From positions 62,001 through 126,000 of the forward strand of contig JBJXDX010000090.1 in assembly GCA_046154585.1 (NCBI GenBank): DNA of 64,000 nucleotides, read 5' to 3'. Position 1 is the first letter of the stretch. Every line of letters begins with the position of its first letter. The notes beneath the pieces are model-generated. The model worked only from the letters and a program-made list of their open reading frames with translations. It was not told where the DNA came from and did no database searches. The position numbers were made by a program, and so were the translations under genes. Of the stretch, positions 50,936 through 60,272 are shown one piece after another. Origin of the DNA: CADEFX01 sp046154585 (lineage in GTDB: Bacteria; Pseudomonadota; Alphaproteobacteria; Rhizobiales; Hyphomicrobiaceae).

Positions 50936-50979
50936 GGGGTGAGATCCTTTTCATGATGATGTTCGGGCGGGCTGATAGC

Positions 50980-51960
50980 ATGAAATCAACCATTGTGGAG
51001 CACGCCCGGCGCCGGAGCCTTGTCTGGGCCGGGGTCTTGCTGGCGGCGCTGGCGCTGCTGACGGGCGCGGCGCGGGCCGAGAACACGCAGGATGTGCAGA
51101 TCAACGGGCTCGCCGCCACATTCGTTGCCGGCAAAGGGACAGTAGCGCCGATCGGCGCGGTGATCATCGCGGGCTCGGGCCCAACCGATCGCAACGGCAA
51201 CAGCGTGCTGGGGCTCAGGACCGACACGTACCGGTTGCTTGCTGAAGCCCTGGCGGAGCGCGGCATCTCGTCGGTGCGCTACGACAAGCGCGGCGTGGCT
51301 GGGAGCGCTGCCGCGGCGATGAGCGAGGCGGCGTTGCGTGTCACAAACATGGCCGACGACGCGGTGACGGTCGTCAATTGGCTGCGCGCCCGGCCGGGCC
51401 TCCAGTCCGTCGCGCTCCTAGGACACAGCGAGGGCGGCATGCTGGCGCTGCTCAGCGTGAGCAAGGTCAAGCCCGCGGCTATCGTGCTGCTGTCGACGCC
51501 CGGCAGGCGGCTCGGCAGCGTCCTGCGCGAGCAGTTCTCACGGCCCGGCAACCATCCGGCGACGTCGGCCGAAGCCCTGCGCATCCTAGCGGCGCTCGAG
51601 CGCGGCGAGGATGTTGTCGACGTCAGTCCGCAGCTGCAGGCAGCCTTCCGGCCCAGCGTGCAGCCGTATCTCAGGTCGCTCATGGTGATCGATCCGGCAG
51701 CGCTGGCCGCCAAGACCTCGCAGCCGATGTTGATTGTCGGGGGAGGGCGCGACATCCAGGTCGGCAAGAGCGACTTCGACGGGCTCCTGGCCGCACGCAC
51801 CGATGCGGTGGCGTACTGGGACCCGGGCATGGGCCACACCCTGAAGGATGCCGGGCGCACCGCGCAGGCGCTACAGCGGGCCTATGCCGATCCGAGTATG
51901 CCGCTCTCGACGGGACTTGCCGAGCGGATCGCTGATTTCATTCTGGTGCGGCAGCGGTAG
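50980..51960 (+). CDS. Secreted alpha/beta hydrolase
   Basis: This is 326 residues from MKSTIVEHARRRSL; a start nine codons earlier is possible. Signal peptide (VWAGVLLAALALLTGAARAE) is followed by the hydrolase fold: GSGPTDRNGNS near the start, nucleophile elbow GHSEGG, and GMGHTLKD with the catalytic His. An acidic residue in GGGRDIQVG is the likely third member. The family includes periplasmic esterases; the substrate is unknown. It stands alone between mazG and pepA. Confidence 0.8.
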   Translation: MKSTIVEHARRRSLVWAGVLLAALALLTGAARAENTQDVQINGLAATFVAGKGTVAPIGAVIIAGSGPTDRNGNSVLGLRTDTYRLLAEALAERGISSVRYDKRGVAGSAAAAMSEAALRVTNMADDAVTVVNWLRARPGLQSVALLGHSEGGMLALLSVSKVKPAAIVLLSTPGRRLGSVLREQFSRPGNHPATSAEALRILAALERGEDVVDVSPQLQAAFRPSVQPYLRSLMVIDPAALAAKTSQPMLIVGGGRDIQVGKSDFDGLLAARTDAVAYWDPGMGHTLKDAGRTAQALQRAYADPSMPLSTGLAERIADFILVRQR

Positions 51961-52010
51961 CTCCGTCCGGACGACAGACTGTGGCGGCGTCCTGCATCAT
52001 CGTCGTTCGC

Positions 52011-52024
52011 ATAATATATATTAT
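52011..52024. repeat. AT-only palindrome ATAATATATATTAT
   Basis: A perfect 14-base palindrome of A and T lies in the gap between two convergent genes. It could be a binding site or simple sequence. It has no T-run or stem loop like a terminator. Confidence 0.3.
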
Positions 52025-52078
52025 GGAAATGCAAGTGTATAACAATCCTTTAATCAATGGCTAGATGGCGCTTCCGAC

Positions 52079-53617
52079 CTATCTCCCTGGCTTCTCGCCC
52101 TTTTCGTACTTGTCAGCCACCAGCCGATCCAGAAGCCGAACGCCCCAGCCGCCGCCCCAGCTCTGGTTGATGTCGCTGCGCGTCGTGTCCATGCCCGTGC
52201 CGGCGATGTCGAGATGCGCCCACGGCGTGTCCTTGATGAAGCGCTGGATGAACTGAGCGCCGGTGATGGCCCCGCCATAGCGGCCGCCGATGTTCTTCAT
52301 GTCGGCGGTCTTGCTGTCGATGAGCTTGTCGTAGGCCTTGGCGAGCGGCATGCGCCAGACCTTTTCGCCCGTCACCGTGCCGGCCTCGAAAAGCTCGGCG
52401 GCGAGCCGGTCGTCGTTGGAGAACAGGCCGGCGTACTCCTTGCCTAGCGCCACGATGATGGCGCCGGTCAACGTGGCGAGATCGACGATGAAGCGCGGCT
52501 TGAACCGCTCCTGCGCATACCAGACCACATCGGCCAGCACGAGACGGCCTTCGGCATCGGTGTTGTGCACCTCGATGGTCTGGCCTGACATCGCCTTGAC
52601 GATATCGCCGGGGCGCTGGGCCTTGCCCGACGGCATGTTCTCGACTAGGCCGATCAGGCCGATGGCGTTCACCTGGGCCTTGCGGCCAGCGAGCGCCTGC
52701 ATCAGCCCGGCGACGCACGCGCCGCCGGCCATATCGCCCTTCATGTCCTCCATGCCGCCGGCAGGCTTGATCGAGATGCCTCCGGTATCGAACACCACAC
52801 CTTTGCCGACAAAGCAGATGGGCTTGGCCTTCTTGGATTTGGCGCCGTGCCACTGCATGACGATAACGCGCGGCGGCCGGTCGCTGCCCTGCGCCACACC
52901 AAGCAGCGCGCCCATGCCAAGCTTCTCGAGCTCGTCTTGCCCATGGACCTCGATTTCAAGACCGAGGCGGGTGAGCGGCTGCACCCGCTCGGCAAATTCA
53001 ACCGGCCCCAGCGCGTTAGCGGGCTCGTTGACGAGATCGCGCGCGAGGAAGACGCCCTCCGCCACCGGGCGCAGGCGCTCGAAGGCGACTTTGGCAGCGT
53101 TCGGGTCAGCACACAGGATCTGCAGGCTCGCCAGGCGGCGCAGGGGTTCGCTATTTCCGTTCGTCTCGTCCTCGGGGCGCGACCGGTATTTATTGAACGT
53201 GTAGCTTCTGAGCAGTGCACCGTAGGCGAGCATAGCTGCAAGCTCAGAGGGTGCCTCCTCGGCGGCGGGAACCTCGGCGACGATGGTCGCGTCCGCGCCC
53301 TTGCGGGCCGTAATCTGGGCAAACGCAAGACCGCCGAGGCCGACCCAGTCCAGCTCCTTGAGATCGGAGCCGGTGCCGATCCCGATGACAACCAGGCGCG
53401 TGATGTCCAAGCGGTCGGGCGCGAGGATCTCGATCGTGCTGCGGGCCCGCGCCTTGAAGTCGGCCGCCGCGGCGGCCTTGATGAGCTTGCCCTGAGCCTT
53501 GTCGTTGAGCTGGCGGCCGATGGTGCCGAGCGCGACATCGGGTCCGGCCAGCAGAACGACCGTTTGGGCAGGCTTCGCATCGAGCGCAGCAAACGTAATG
53601 TCGAGCAGATCGGTCAT
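52079..53617 (-). CDS. pepA: Leucyl aminopeptidase (M17)
   Basis: This is 512 residues from MTDLLDITFAALDAK; the longer frame adds 28 doubtful codons. Zn-binding and active-site features are seen in FVGKGVVFDTGGISIKPA and the family signature NTDAEGRLVLAD. It trims N-terminal residues from peptides, and family members can also bind DNA. It precedes the LPS genes in opposite orientation, as in many Rhizobiales, though the usual holC gene is not seen after it. Confidence 0.96.
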   Translation of the reverse strand: MTDLLDITFAALDAKPAQTVVLLAGPDVALGTIGRQLNDKAQGKLIKAAAAADFKARARSTIEILAPDRLDITRLVVIGIGTGSDLKELDWVGLGGLAFAQITARKGADATIVAEVPAAEEAPSELAAMLAYGALLRSYTFNKYRSRPEDETNGNSEPLRRLASLQILCADPNAAKVAFERLRPVAEGVFLARDLVNEPANALGPVEFAERVQPLTRLGLEIEVHGQDELEKLGMGALLGVAQGSDRPPRVIVMQWHGAKSKKAKPICFVGKGVVFDTGGISIKPAGGMEDMKGDMAGGACVAGLMQALAGRKAQVNAIGLIGLVENMPSGKAQRPGDIVKAMSGQTIEVHNTDAEGRLVLADVVWYAQERFKPRFIVDLATLTGAIIVALGKEYAGLFSNDDRLAAELFEAGTVTGEKVWRMPLAKAYDKLIDSKTADMKNIGGRYGGAITGAQFIQRFIKDTPWAHLDIAGTGMDTTRSDINQSWGGGWGVRLLDRLVADKYEKGEKPGR

Positions 53618-54039
53618 GGGACAGGTCCAAATGGGCTTTGCAAGGCGGCCGGGCGCAACTGCAGCCGCACCGATCCATGAAGATGGATCGACGCCCTGCA
53701 ACCCGAGCGACGGGCGGGACTACGAAGATGGGGGAAGCTTAGAGCCTTAGACCAGAATGACAAGGCATCGGGCAGCGTGCTTTCCTTGCCAACCCTGCAG
53801 GGAAGTTGCTGCGGGTGGGCCGAAAGTCCCAAAAAGGGCTGAATCTCCACTGACACAGGGAGCATCGGGCAGCCGCGCGTCGAGGGATGATTGCGCTGCG
53901 ATGTCTGCTCGTAAGGGGACGAGTTCATGTTGGCCGGTCGGGATGGGGAAGTGCTAGGAGGGTGCCGGCTTGGCACCACACCTGCACGTGCCGCTGCACC
54001 CCGGCCGGAACGCCTCATGGCGTGGCAGCCCGGCCCGCC
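53618..54039. other. Divergent intergenic region pepA-lptFG
   Basis: This 422-base gap must hold both promoters. The frame continuous with lptFG is open back to 53887 but lacks a ribosome-binding site and reads Arg/Cys-rich, so it is taken as noncoding. A small dyad (AGTCCC-AAAAA-GGGCT, near 53826) is the only structure noticed. Confidence 0.4.
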
Positions 54040-56343
54040 ATGATGGGATTTGGGACCATTTTCTCGCGCTACGTTTTTCGCCAGTCGGGCGGCGCGCTGC
54101 TGCTCATCCTCCTGTCCCTTTCCGGTGTGGTCTGGATCGCGTTGGCTCTGCGCCAACTGAACCTTGTGACCACGCAGGGACAGGAAACGTGGATGTTCGT
54201 CAAGATGACGCTGCTGGCGCTGCCCAATCTAATGGCGCTGGTCGCACCGCTGGCGCTGCTCGTCGCGGTCATTCACGTGCTCAATCGCCTGAATGGCGAT
54301 AGCGAGCTGATTGTGGTGACGGCGGCCGGCGCGACGGTGTGGAATGCGGCGCGTCCGCTGCTGGTGGTGGCACTCCTCGTCTCTGCGGCGGTGACGTTCG
54401 TGAACCACATCGGCATGCCGTGGAGCCTGCGCCTGCTGCGCGACTACGTCATTCAGGTGCGCACAGATCTCATCACGCAGGTCATTCAGCCCGGACGCTT
54501 CTCGAGCCCCGAGAACAACCTGACCTTCCATATTCGCGAGCGCTCGCTCGACGGCGAGCTGCTTGGGCTCATCATGCACGATGCCCGGGATGACAAACAG
54601 GTCGTGACATTCCTGGCTGAGCGCGGCCGCATCATCAAGCAGGATGAAAGCGCCTATCTCTTAATGCAGACCGGGCACATTCTGCGGCGCACGAGCGTGA
54701 CCGAGCCGATCCACATCGTGGCGTTCGATCGCTACGCGGTGGATCTGGCGCGCTTCGAGGCTAAGGAAGAGGGCGTAACGCTCAAGCCGCGCGAGCGCTA
54801 CCTCGGAGAACTGGTGCGCCCCGCTCCCGACGACTGGTTCCATCGGCATCAGCCCGGGCAGCTCCGCGCCGAGTTGCATGAGCGATTGTCCAGTCCGTTG
54901 TATCCGTTCGCTTTTGTGCTGATAGCGATTGCCTTCGTCGGACAGGCACAGACGACGCGGCAAAACCGCATCGAGAGCATTGTGCTGGCGTTCCTCGTGG
55001 CTGCAGGACTGCGGCTGGGCGGGTTGGCCGCGACCAATCTGGTCTCGGTGCGGGCCTCGGCCGTGCCAATCGTCTACGCCTTGCCCATTGTCGCCATCAT
55101 CCTGGCGGTGGTGGTGGCCCAGCGCCGCATGCGACCACGCCAAGGCTCCAAGTTGGGGCAACTCATGGGGGGCGGGATGGAGCGCATCTCGGGCGCCGTC
55201 ACCGCTCTGGCGTTATGGCAACGCATCGCCAACCGGCCCCACGCGAGACTAGGGCCGGGCGTCATTTTGTGGCGCTATGTCGGACGCCGGTTCCTATTGA
55301 CCATCAGCTCCGCCTTCCTGCTCTGCGCCGTCCTGATCTTCATGATCGACATTGTCGAGTTGCTGCGGCAGGCCGGCAAATACGGCCGCGTTCCGACCAT
55401 GAGTCTGGCATGGATGGCCCTCTTGCGGCTGCCGGCTTACACCGAAATTCTGCTTCCGTTCTGCGCTCTGGCCGGAAGCATCGGCGCGCTGCTCCTGCTT
55501 GGGCGCAAGTCGGAGCTGATCGTCATGCGGGCGGCCGGCATGTCGGTGTGGCAGTTCCTGGCGCCGGGTCTCGTTGTGGCATTCGTCATCGGGGTGCTGG
55601 CAGCGGTTGCCTATAGTCCGCTCGCCGCGCACGCCAGGGCCGAGTCCGAAAGGCTGTTTGCATCTACGTTCGGCCGCGAGGCAACCGTGCTCAAGAGCGA
55701 CGGCAGCGGCGCTTGGTTGCGGCAGGACGGCGCCGATGGCCCCTCCGTGTTGAATGCGGGCGCTGCGGCAGGCGATGGCCGCACGCTCTTCAACCTGACG
55801 TTGATCCAATTCGACCGCGACGACCATTTCGTCGAGCGGCTCGATGCGGAGCGCGCCGTGCTCCTCGACGGCTATTGGCATATCGAAAAAGCCAATGTCT
55901 CTAAGGTGGGCCGGGAGCCTGAGTTTTTCCAAACCTACGCAGTCAGCACCTTCCTCGCCCCAGAGCGTGTTGCAGATGCTCTCGGCACGGCCATGACCCT
56001 CTCGTTCTGGGAACTACCCACCCTGATCGAAATCGCTGAAAAGGCTGGCCTTTCCGCCTCCAGGTTCCGCGTTCAATACGAAACGCTGCTGAGCCGCCCG
56101 CTCCTGCTGATGGTTACGGTCCTTTTGGCCGCAACTGTGTCTTTGCGGTCATTCCGCGGGGGTGGGATACAGACTATGGTTATCGTTGGGACGCTTGGGG
56201 GATTTAGCTTTTTTCTGCTTTCGGAAGTCTCTCGGCAGGTAGGGATAGCTGGCATCGCTCCGCCCACGGCGGCGGTGTGGGTGCCAGTGGTAGTTGCATG
56301 TTTGGGGTCATTAACGGTGCTGCTCCACCAGGAGGACGGCTGA
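54040..56343 (+). CDS. LptF-LptG fused LPS export permease
   Basis: This is 767 residues in one continuous frame. Residues 1-about 360 form an LptF half: IFSRYVFRQSGGALLLILLS, then SELIVVTAAGATVWNA, a periplasmic beta-jellyroll part, and three C-terminal helices. A ~45-residue basic linker (VVAQRRMRPRQGSKLG onward) leads to an LptG half from about 407: VILWRYVGRRFLLTI, then KSELIVMRAAGMSVWQFL and another jellyroll and three helices. Each half matches the size of free LptF and LptG (about 360 residues). Both termini and the joint would be cytoplasmic, so fusion is topologically sound. The start is one of two ATGs in tandem. With LptB it would extract LPS from the inner membrane. Confidence 0.88.
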   Translation: MMGFGTIFSRYVFRQSGGALLLILLSLSGVVWIALALRQLNLVTTQGQETWMFVKMTLLALPNLMALVAPLALLVAVIHVLNRLNGDSELIVVTAAGATVWNAARPLLVVALLVSAAVTFVNHIGMPWSLRLLRDYVIQVRTDLITQVIQPGRFSSPENNLTFHIRERSLDGELLGLIMHDARDDKQVVTFLAERGRIIKQDESAYLLMQTGHILRRTSVTEPIHIVAFDRYAVDLARFEAKEEGVTLKPRERYLGELVRPAPDDWFHRHQPGQLRAELHERLSSPLYPFAFVLIAIAFVGQAQTTRQNRIESIVLAFLVAAGLRLGGLAATNLVSVRASAVPIVYALPIVAIILAVVVAQRRMRPRQGSKLGQLMGGGMERISGAVTALALWQRIANRPHARLGPGVILWRYVGRRFLLTISSAFLLCAVLIFMIDIVELLRQAGKYGRVPTMSLAWMALLRLPAYTEILLPFCALAGSIGALLLLGRKSELIVMRAAGMSVWQFLAPGLVVAFVIGVLAAVAYSPLAAHARAESERLFASTFGREATVLKSDGSGAWLRQDGADGPSVLNAGAAAGDGRTLFNLTLIQFDRDDHFVERLDAERAVLLDGYWHIEKANVSKVGREPEFFQTYAVSTFLAPERVADALGTAMTLSFWELPTLIEIAEKAGLSASRFRVQYETLLSRPLLLMVTVLLAATVSLRSFRGGGIQTMVIVGTLGGFSFFLLSEVSRQVGIAGIAPPTAAVWVPVVVACLGSLTVLLHQEDG

Positions 56344-56347
56344 GTTG

Positions 56348-58783
56348 ATGCGTGACGCGCGGACATCGCAAGCCCAAGCCGGCTCTGCGCGCGGTGGTTT
56401 TCGCACGCGCCTGGTTGCTCTGCTTGTTGCCGGCGCATGTGTCGTTGCTGGGGCTCCGGCCGGCTACGCTCAGGATCCGAGCATGGCGTCGCGCACCGGC
56501 AGCGCCTCCGGCAGCTCTTTTCCGAAGCAGCCGGGCGGCGTCCTGGGCGGGCCCGTCCAGAAGGTCGACAAGACACAGCCGCTCTATCTCCAGGGCGATG
56601 AGCTGATCTACGACACGCGCAACAACCGGGTGATCGCCCGCGGCAATGTCGAGATCTACTTCAACAACTACATTCTCACAGGCGACCAGGTCGTCTACGA
56701 CCAGAACGCCAACACGCTGACCGCGGAAGGCAATGCGCAGCTCAAGGAGCCGAACGGCAACATCGTTCGCGCCGACAAGCTTGTGACATCCGACGATTTC
56801 CGCGACGCCTTCGTGCAGAGCCTCAGTGTCGTGTCCAAGGACGACACACGCATCGCCGCGCGGCGTGCGGTTCGCCGCGAAGGCAACGTCACCGAATTCG
56901 AGCAGGGCCGGTTCACGCCTTGTAAGAATGACCCGGGCAAGCCGCCGCTGTGGTGCATCAGCGCCGCGCGCATCGTGCACGACCAGCAGGCGGCGACGAT
57001 CTCCTACACCGACGCTCAGTTCGAGCTGTTCGGCGTTCCCATTTTCTATCTGCCCTACTTCTCCCATCCCGATCCGTCGGTGAAGCGCCGCTCCGGCTTC
57101 CTGACGCCCGAGATGGGCAACTCGACCACGCTCGGCTTCACCTCCGAGATGCCCTATTACTTTGCGCTCGCGCCGAACTACGATTTCACCTTCCATCCCA
57201 TGTACACGTCGAAGCACGGCGCGCTGTGGATGGGCGATTGGCGGCACCGCCTCGCCTTCGGCGATATTCGCGGCCAGTACTCGTTCAAGTTCGCCGGCAT
57301 CGATCAGGATGCATCGACGCTGGACGACATCGATCCAGCCAAACGAGACCGGCTAGACGGCTGGCGCGGCAGCGTCGAGACGAAGGGCCTGTTCTCCCTG
57401 TCGTCGTGGTGGCGCTTCGGATGGGATATCACGCTCGAAAGCGATGACACCTTCCGCCGCTTCTACAAGCTCGACAACATCCTGCAGACAGACCGGGTCA
57501 ACACCGTCTTCCTGCAGGGCATCAGCGAGCGAAACTACTTCGGCGCAAGCCTGTATCACTTTGGCGGTCTTCTGCTGGAAGACCAGCCGACGTCCGAGTC
57601 GAGGGTCCACCCGGTCATCGACTACAGCTACATCCTGAATCAGCCGGTGCTGGGCGGCGAGTTGAGCTTCGATGCCAATGCGATCAGCCTGTCGCGCGCC
57701 GACGGCACCGACATGAGCCGCATCTCGTTCCAGAGCCAATGGCGGCGCAAGCTTGTCGATGGCATCGGCCAAGTGTGGACGCCGTTCGCACAAGTACGCG
57801 GCGATGCCACCCAATTCAGCAACGGGTTTAACCCGGACGTGCCCAATACGCCGATCGGCGAGGATACGATCACGCGGGCCATGGCTACCGCGGCGCTGAC
57901 CTACGCTTATCCGTTCGTCGCGCACACAGCATCGGGATCACACGTCGTGGAACCTATCGGGCAAGTCGTGACGCGTCCCGCCAGCGTCTCCCAGCGCCGC
58001 CTGCCGGACGAGGATTCCAAGAGCCTCGTGTGGGATGATACGCTCCTGTTCGACGTCGACAAATTCTCGGGCTGGGATCGCATCGAGACTGGCACGCGGG
58101 CCAACCTCGGTCTGCAGTATACGTTTCAGTCGAATTCCGGCGCCTACGCGCGCCTGATTGCCGGCCAGAGCTTCCATCTCGCCGGGCAAAATCCGTATAC
58201 CGATCCGGGCCTCTCCGGAGAATTCGGAGGACCAACCGGAACGACCCAGCTCACCCATTTCTCGCCATTCAGCGGCCTGGAGAACGACCGGTCCGACTAT
58301 GTGCTCGGCGCTTACCTGGCACCTGTCAGCTACTTCAAGCTCGTGGCCCAGGGGCGCTTCGACGAGAACGATTTGTCACTGCGGCGGCAGGACGTTTATG
58401 GCGGGTTCAATCTGGGACCGCTGGCGTTGCAGGCGCAGTACACCTTCACGCGCAACGACCCGACCATCGGCATCGTCGACAACGAGCAGGACATTCTGGC
58501 GGGTATCGGCCTCCAGCTTACCGATCGCTGGTCGATCGGCGGCATCATGCGCTACGACATCGACGACAGCCTGCGCCTCCAGGACATGATCCAGGTCAAG
58601 TACTCCGACGAGTGCTTCGTTTTGACGGCGAGCTACACGGAAACCTTCATCACCAATCCGACGCTCGACCTGAGGCCCGATCGCACCCTCATGCTGCGCT
58701 TCGAACTCAAGCACCTAGGCGAGTTCAAGTACAAGACCGACAGCCTGGATCACATGTTCGCAGAGAACCAGCCGCCGAAGTAG
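56348..58783 (+). CDS. lptD: LPS assembly outer-membrane protein LptD
   Basis: This is 811 residues. Signal peptide (LVALLVAGACVVAGAPAGYA) is followed by the OstA/LptA-like domain (LIYDTRNNRVIARGNVEIYF) and the 26-strand barrel with GWDITLESDDTFRRFY and the closing SDECFVLTASYTE. Cysteines near 195 and 207 and the late DECF are candidates for the LptD disulfides. It inserts LPS at the outer leaflet. It begins 4 bases after the fused lptFG gene, so both export steps are co-expressed. Confidence 0.96.
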   Translation: MRDARTSQAQAGSARGGFRTRLVALLVAGACVVAGAPAGYAQDPSMASRTGSASGSSFPKQPGGVLGGPVQKVDKTQPLYLQGDELIYDTRNNRVIARGNVEIYFNNYILTGDQVVYDQNANTLTAEGNAQLKEPNGNIVRADKLVTSDDFRDAFVQSLSVVSKDDTRIAARRAVRREGNVTEFEQGRFTPCKNDPGKPPLWCISAARIVHDQQAATISYTDAQFELFGVPIFYLPYFSHPDPSVKRRSGFLTPEMGNSTTLGFTSEMPYYFALAPNYDFTFHPMYTSKHGALWMGDWRHRLAFGDIRGQYSFKFAGIDQDASTLDDIDPAKRDRLDGWRGSVETKGLFSLSSWWRFGWDITLESDDTFRRFYKLDNILQTDRVNTVFLQGISERNYFGASLYHFGGLLLEDQPTSESRVHPVIDYSYILNQPVLGGELSFDANAISLSRADGTDMSRISFQSQWRRKLVDGIGQVWTPFAQVRGDATQFSNGFNPDVPNTPIGEDTITRAMATAALTYAYPFVAHTASGSHVVEPIGQVVTRPASVSQRRLPDEDSKSLVWDDTLLFDVDKFSGWDRIETGTRANLGLQYTFQSNSGAYARLIAGQSFHLAGQNPYTDPGLSGEFGGPTGTTQLTHFSPFSGLENDRSDYVLGAYLAPVSYFKLVAQGRFDENDLSLRRQDVYGGFNLGPLALQAQYTFTRNDPTIGIVDNEQDILAGIGLQLTDRWSIGGIMRYDIDDSLRLQDMIQVKYSDECFVLTASYTETFITNPTLDLRPDRTLMLRFELKHLGEFKYKTDSLDHMFAENQPPK

Positions 58784-58969
58784 GCCTGGGTTCCCTGTCC
58801 TCAGCCCCTCGCCGCCGGGCTTGCATTCCTGGCAGGATTAGGCTCCCAATACTCACAACTACTGCCACGTGCATGCCATCGTTGGTGTGGATAACGCATC
58901 GTTGATCGCGGCGTCCGCGGGTAGCATCGGAGCGTCGATTCGCACCAGAAGGATGATTGCGAAAGCATC

Positions 58970-60271
58970 ATGGACGGGACTTCTCTGACAGGTCGGTGGT
59001 GGCTTGTGTGCGCGGCGCTCGTGTGCGCCGGCCTGGTTGCAGCCGCGCTGCCGGGATATGCGCAAACAACCTCGCTGCCCGGTTTGGTGATCACGCCTTC
59101 GACACCGCCTGTGCAGCAGCCGCAAAAGCAGGCCAAGCCGACTGCGCCGGTCAAGAAGGCCGCACCCCAGCGCGAGGCCAATGCCGCGGAACCTGACAAG
59201 TCTTCGCGCGGCTCAGGCACCGGCATTGTCGCGCTCGTCAACGACGAGCCTGTGACGGGATACGAAGTTCAGCAGCGCGCGTCGTTCCTTGCCGTTTCGG
59301 GCGGTGGTGCGGGCATCCAGCAACGCGCACAAGAGAACCTCAAAGCCTACGCACAGCAGGAAAGCACCAACCAGCGCATGCGGGCCATTCTGGAGCAAAC
59401 CGTAAAGGACAATCCGGGCAAGACGCGTGAGCAAGTGATTGCGGCCTTCGAGGAACGCAAGAAGGCGTTCGTCATATCGCTGCAGCGCCAGGCGGTGGAA
59501 AGCGCGAAGGCATCGCTCATACCCAAGTTCAAAAAGCAGGCGCTGGAAGAACTGATCGATGAGCGTCTGAAGCTGCAAGAGGCCAAGCGGCTCACGCTGA
59601 ATGTCAGTGACGAGGAGGCTGACAAGATCTTCAAGGGCATCGCCGAGCGCAACAAGATGACGGACGCCCAGTTCGCCGAGCATCTGAAGGGCCAGGGCAT
59701 CGATGCGCGCACCATGAAGAACCGGCTGCGCGCACAGTCTGTCTGGCGCGATGTGATCCGGCGCAAATTCGGCGCGCAGATCTCGGTCACGGCGCGTGAC
59801 GTCGACAAGTACGTCGAGGCAGCAGGACCTGCCGGCGGCGAGGACAGAACCGAGTTGCAGCTGCAAAAAATTACCCTCGCCATTCCGGGCAAGATCGATC
59901 AGAAGGTCATGGCCAAACGGCTCGAGGAAGCGGAAGCCCTGCGGCGGAAATTCGGCGGTTGCAAAGGTATGCAGGCGCTGGCCGCTACGGTCGCCAACGC
60001 GACGCACCAGGACATGGGCTTTACCAAATCCGCCGCGGTGGCCGAGCCGACTCGCAGCCTGCTCCTGAGCGCCAAGGACGGCGAGATGGTGCCCGGGAGC
60101 CTTGCGCAGGCGGGCGTCGAACTATATGCCGTGTGCGGTCGGCGCACCGTGAAGGCCGACGAGCAGAAGCGGCAGCAGGTTCAGGACGAGCTGACGCAAA
60201 AGGAATTCGATGTTCTGGCGCGTCGTCACATGCGCGATCTGCGTCAGGACGCGATGATCGAGTACAAATGA
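58970..60271 (+). CDS. SurA N-terminal domain periplasmic chaperone
   Basis: This is 433 residues. Signal peptide (LVCAALVCAGLVAAALPGYA) and a Pro/Lys/Ala-rich linker come before the SurA-N domain (GIVALVNDEPVTGYEVQQR; ALEELIDERLKLQEAKRL). The latter part has only a weak parvulin-like pattern and lacks clear PPIase residues, as seen in several Rhizobiales homologues. It is probably an outer-membrane-protein chaperone that helps LptD among others. The stop lies 1 base before the pdxA GTG. Confidence 0.8.
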   Translation: MDGTSLTGRWWLVCAALVCAGLVAAALPGYAQTTSLPGLVITPSTPPVQQPQKQAKPTAPVKKAAPQREANAAEPDKSSRGSGTGIVALVNDEPVTGYEVQQRASFLAVSGGGAGIQQRAQENLKAYAQQESTNQRMRAILEQTVKDNPGKTREQVIAAFEERKKAFVISLQRQAVESAKASLIPKFKKQALEELIDERLKLQEAKRLTLNVSDEEADKIFKGIAERNKMTDAQFAEHLKGQGIDARTMKNRLRAQSVWRDVIRRKFGAQISVTARDVDKYVEAAGPAGGEDRTELQLQKITLAIPGKIDQKVMAKRLEEAEALRRKFGGCKGMQALAATVANATHQDMGFTKSAAVAEPTRSLLLSAKDGEMVPGSLAQAGVELYAVCGRRTVKADEQKRQQVQDELTQKEFDVLARRHMRDLRQDAMIEYK

Positions 60272-60272
60272 C

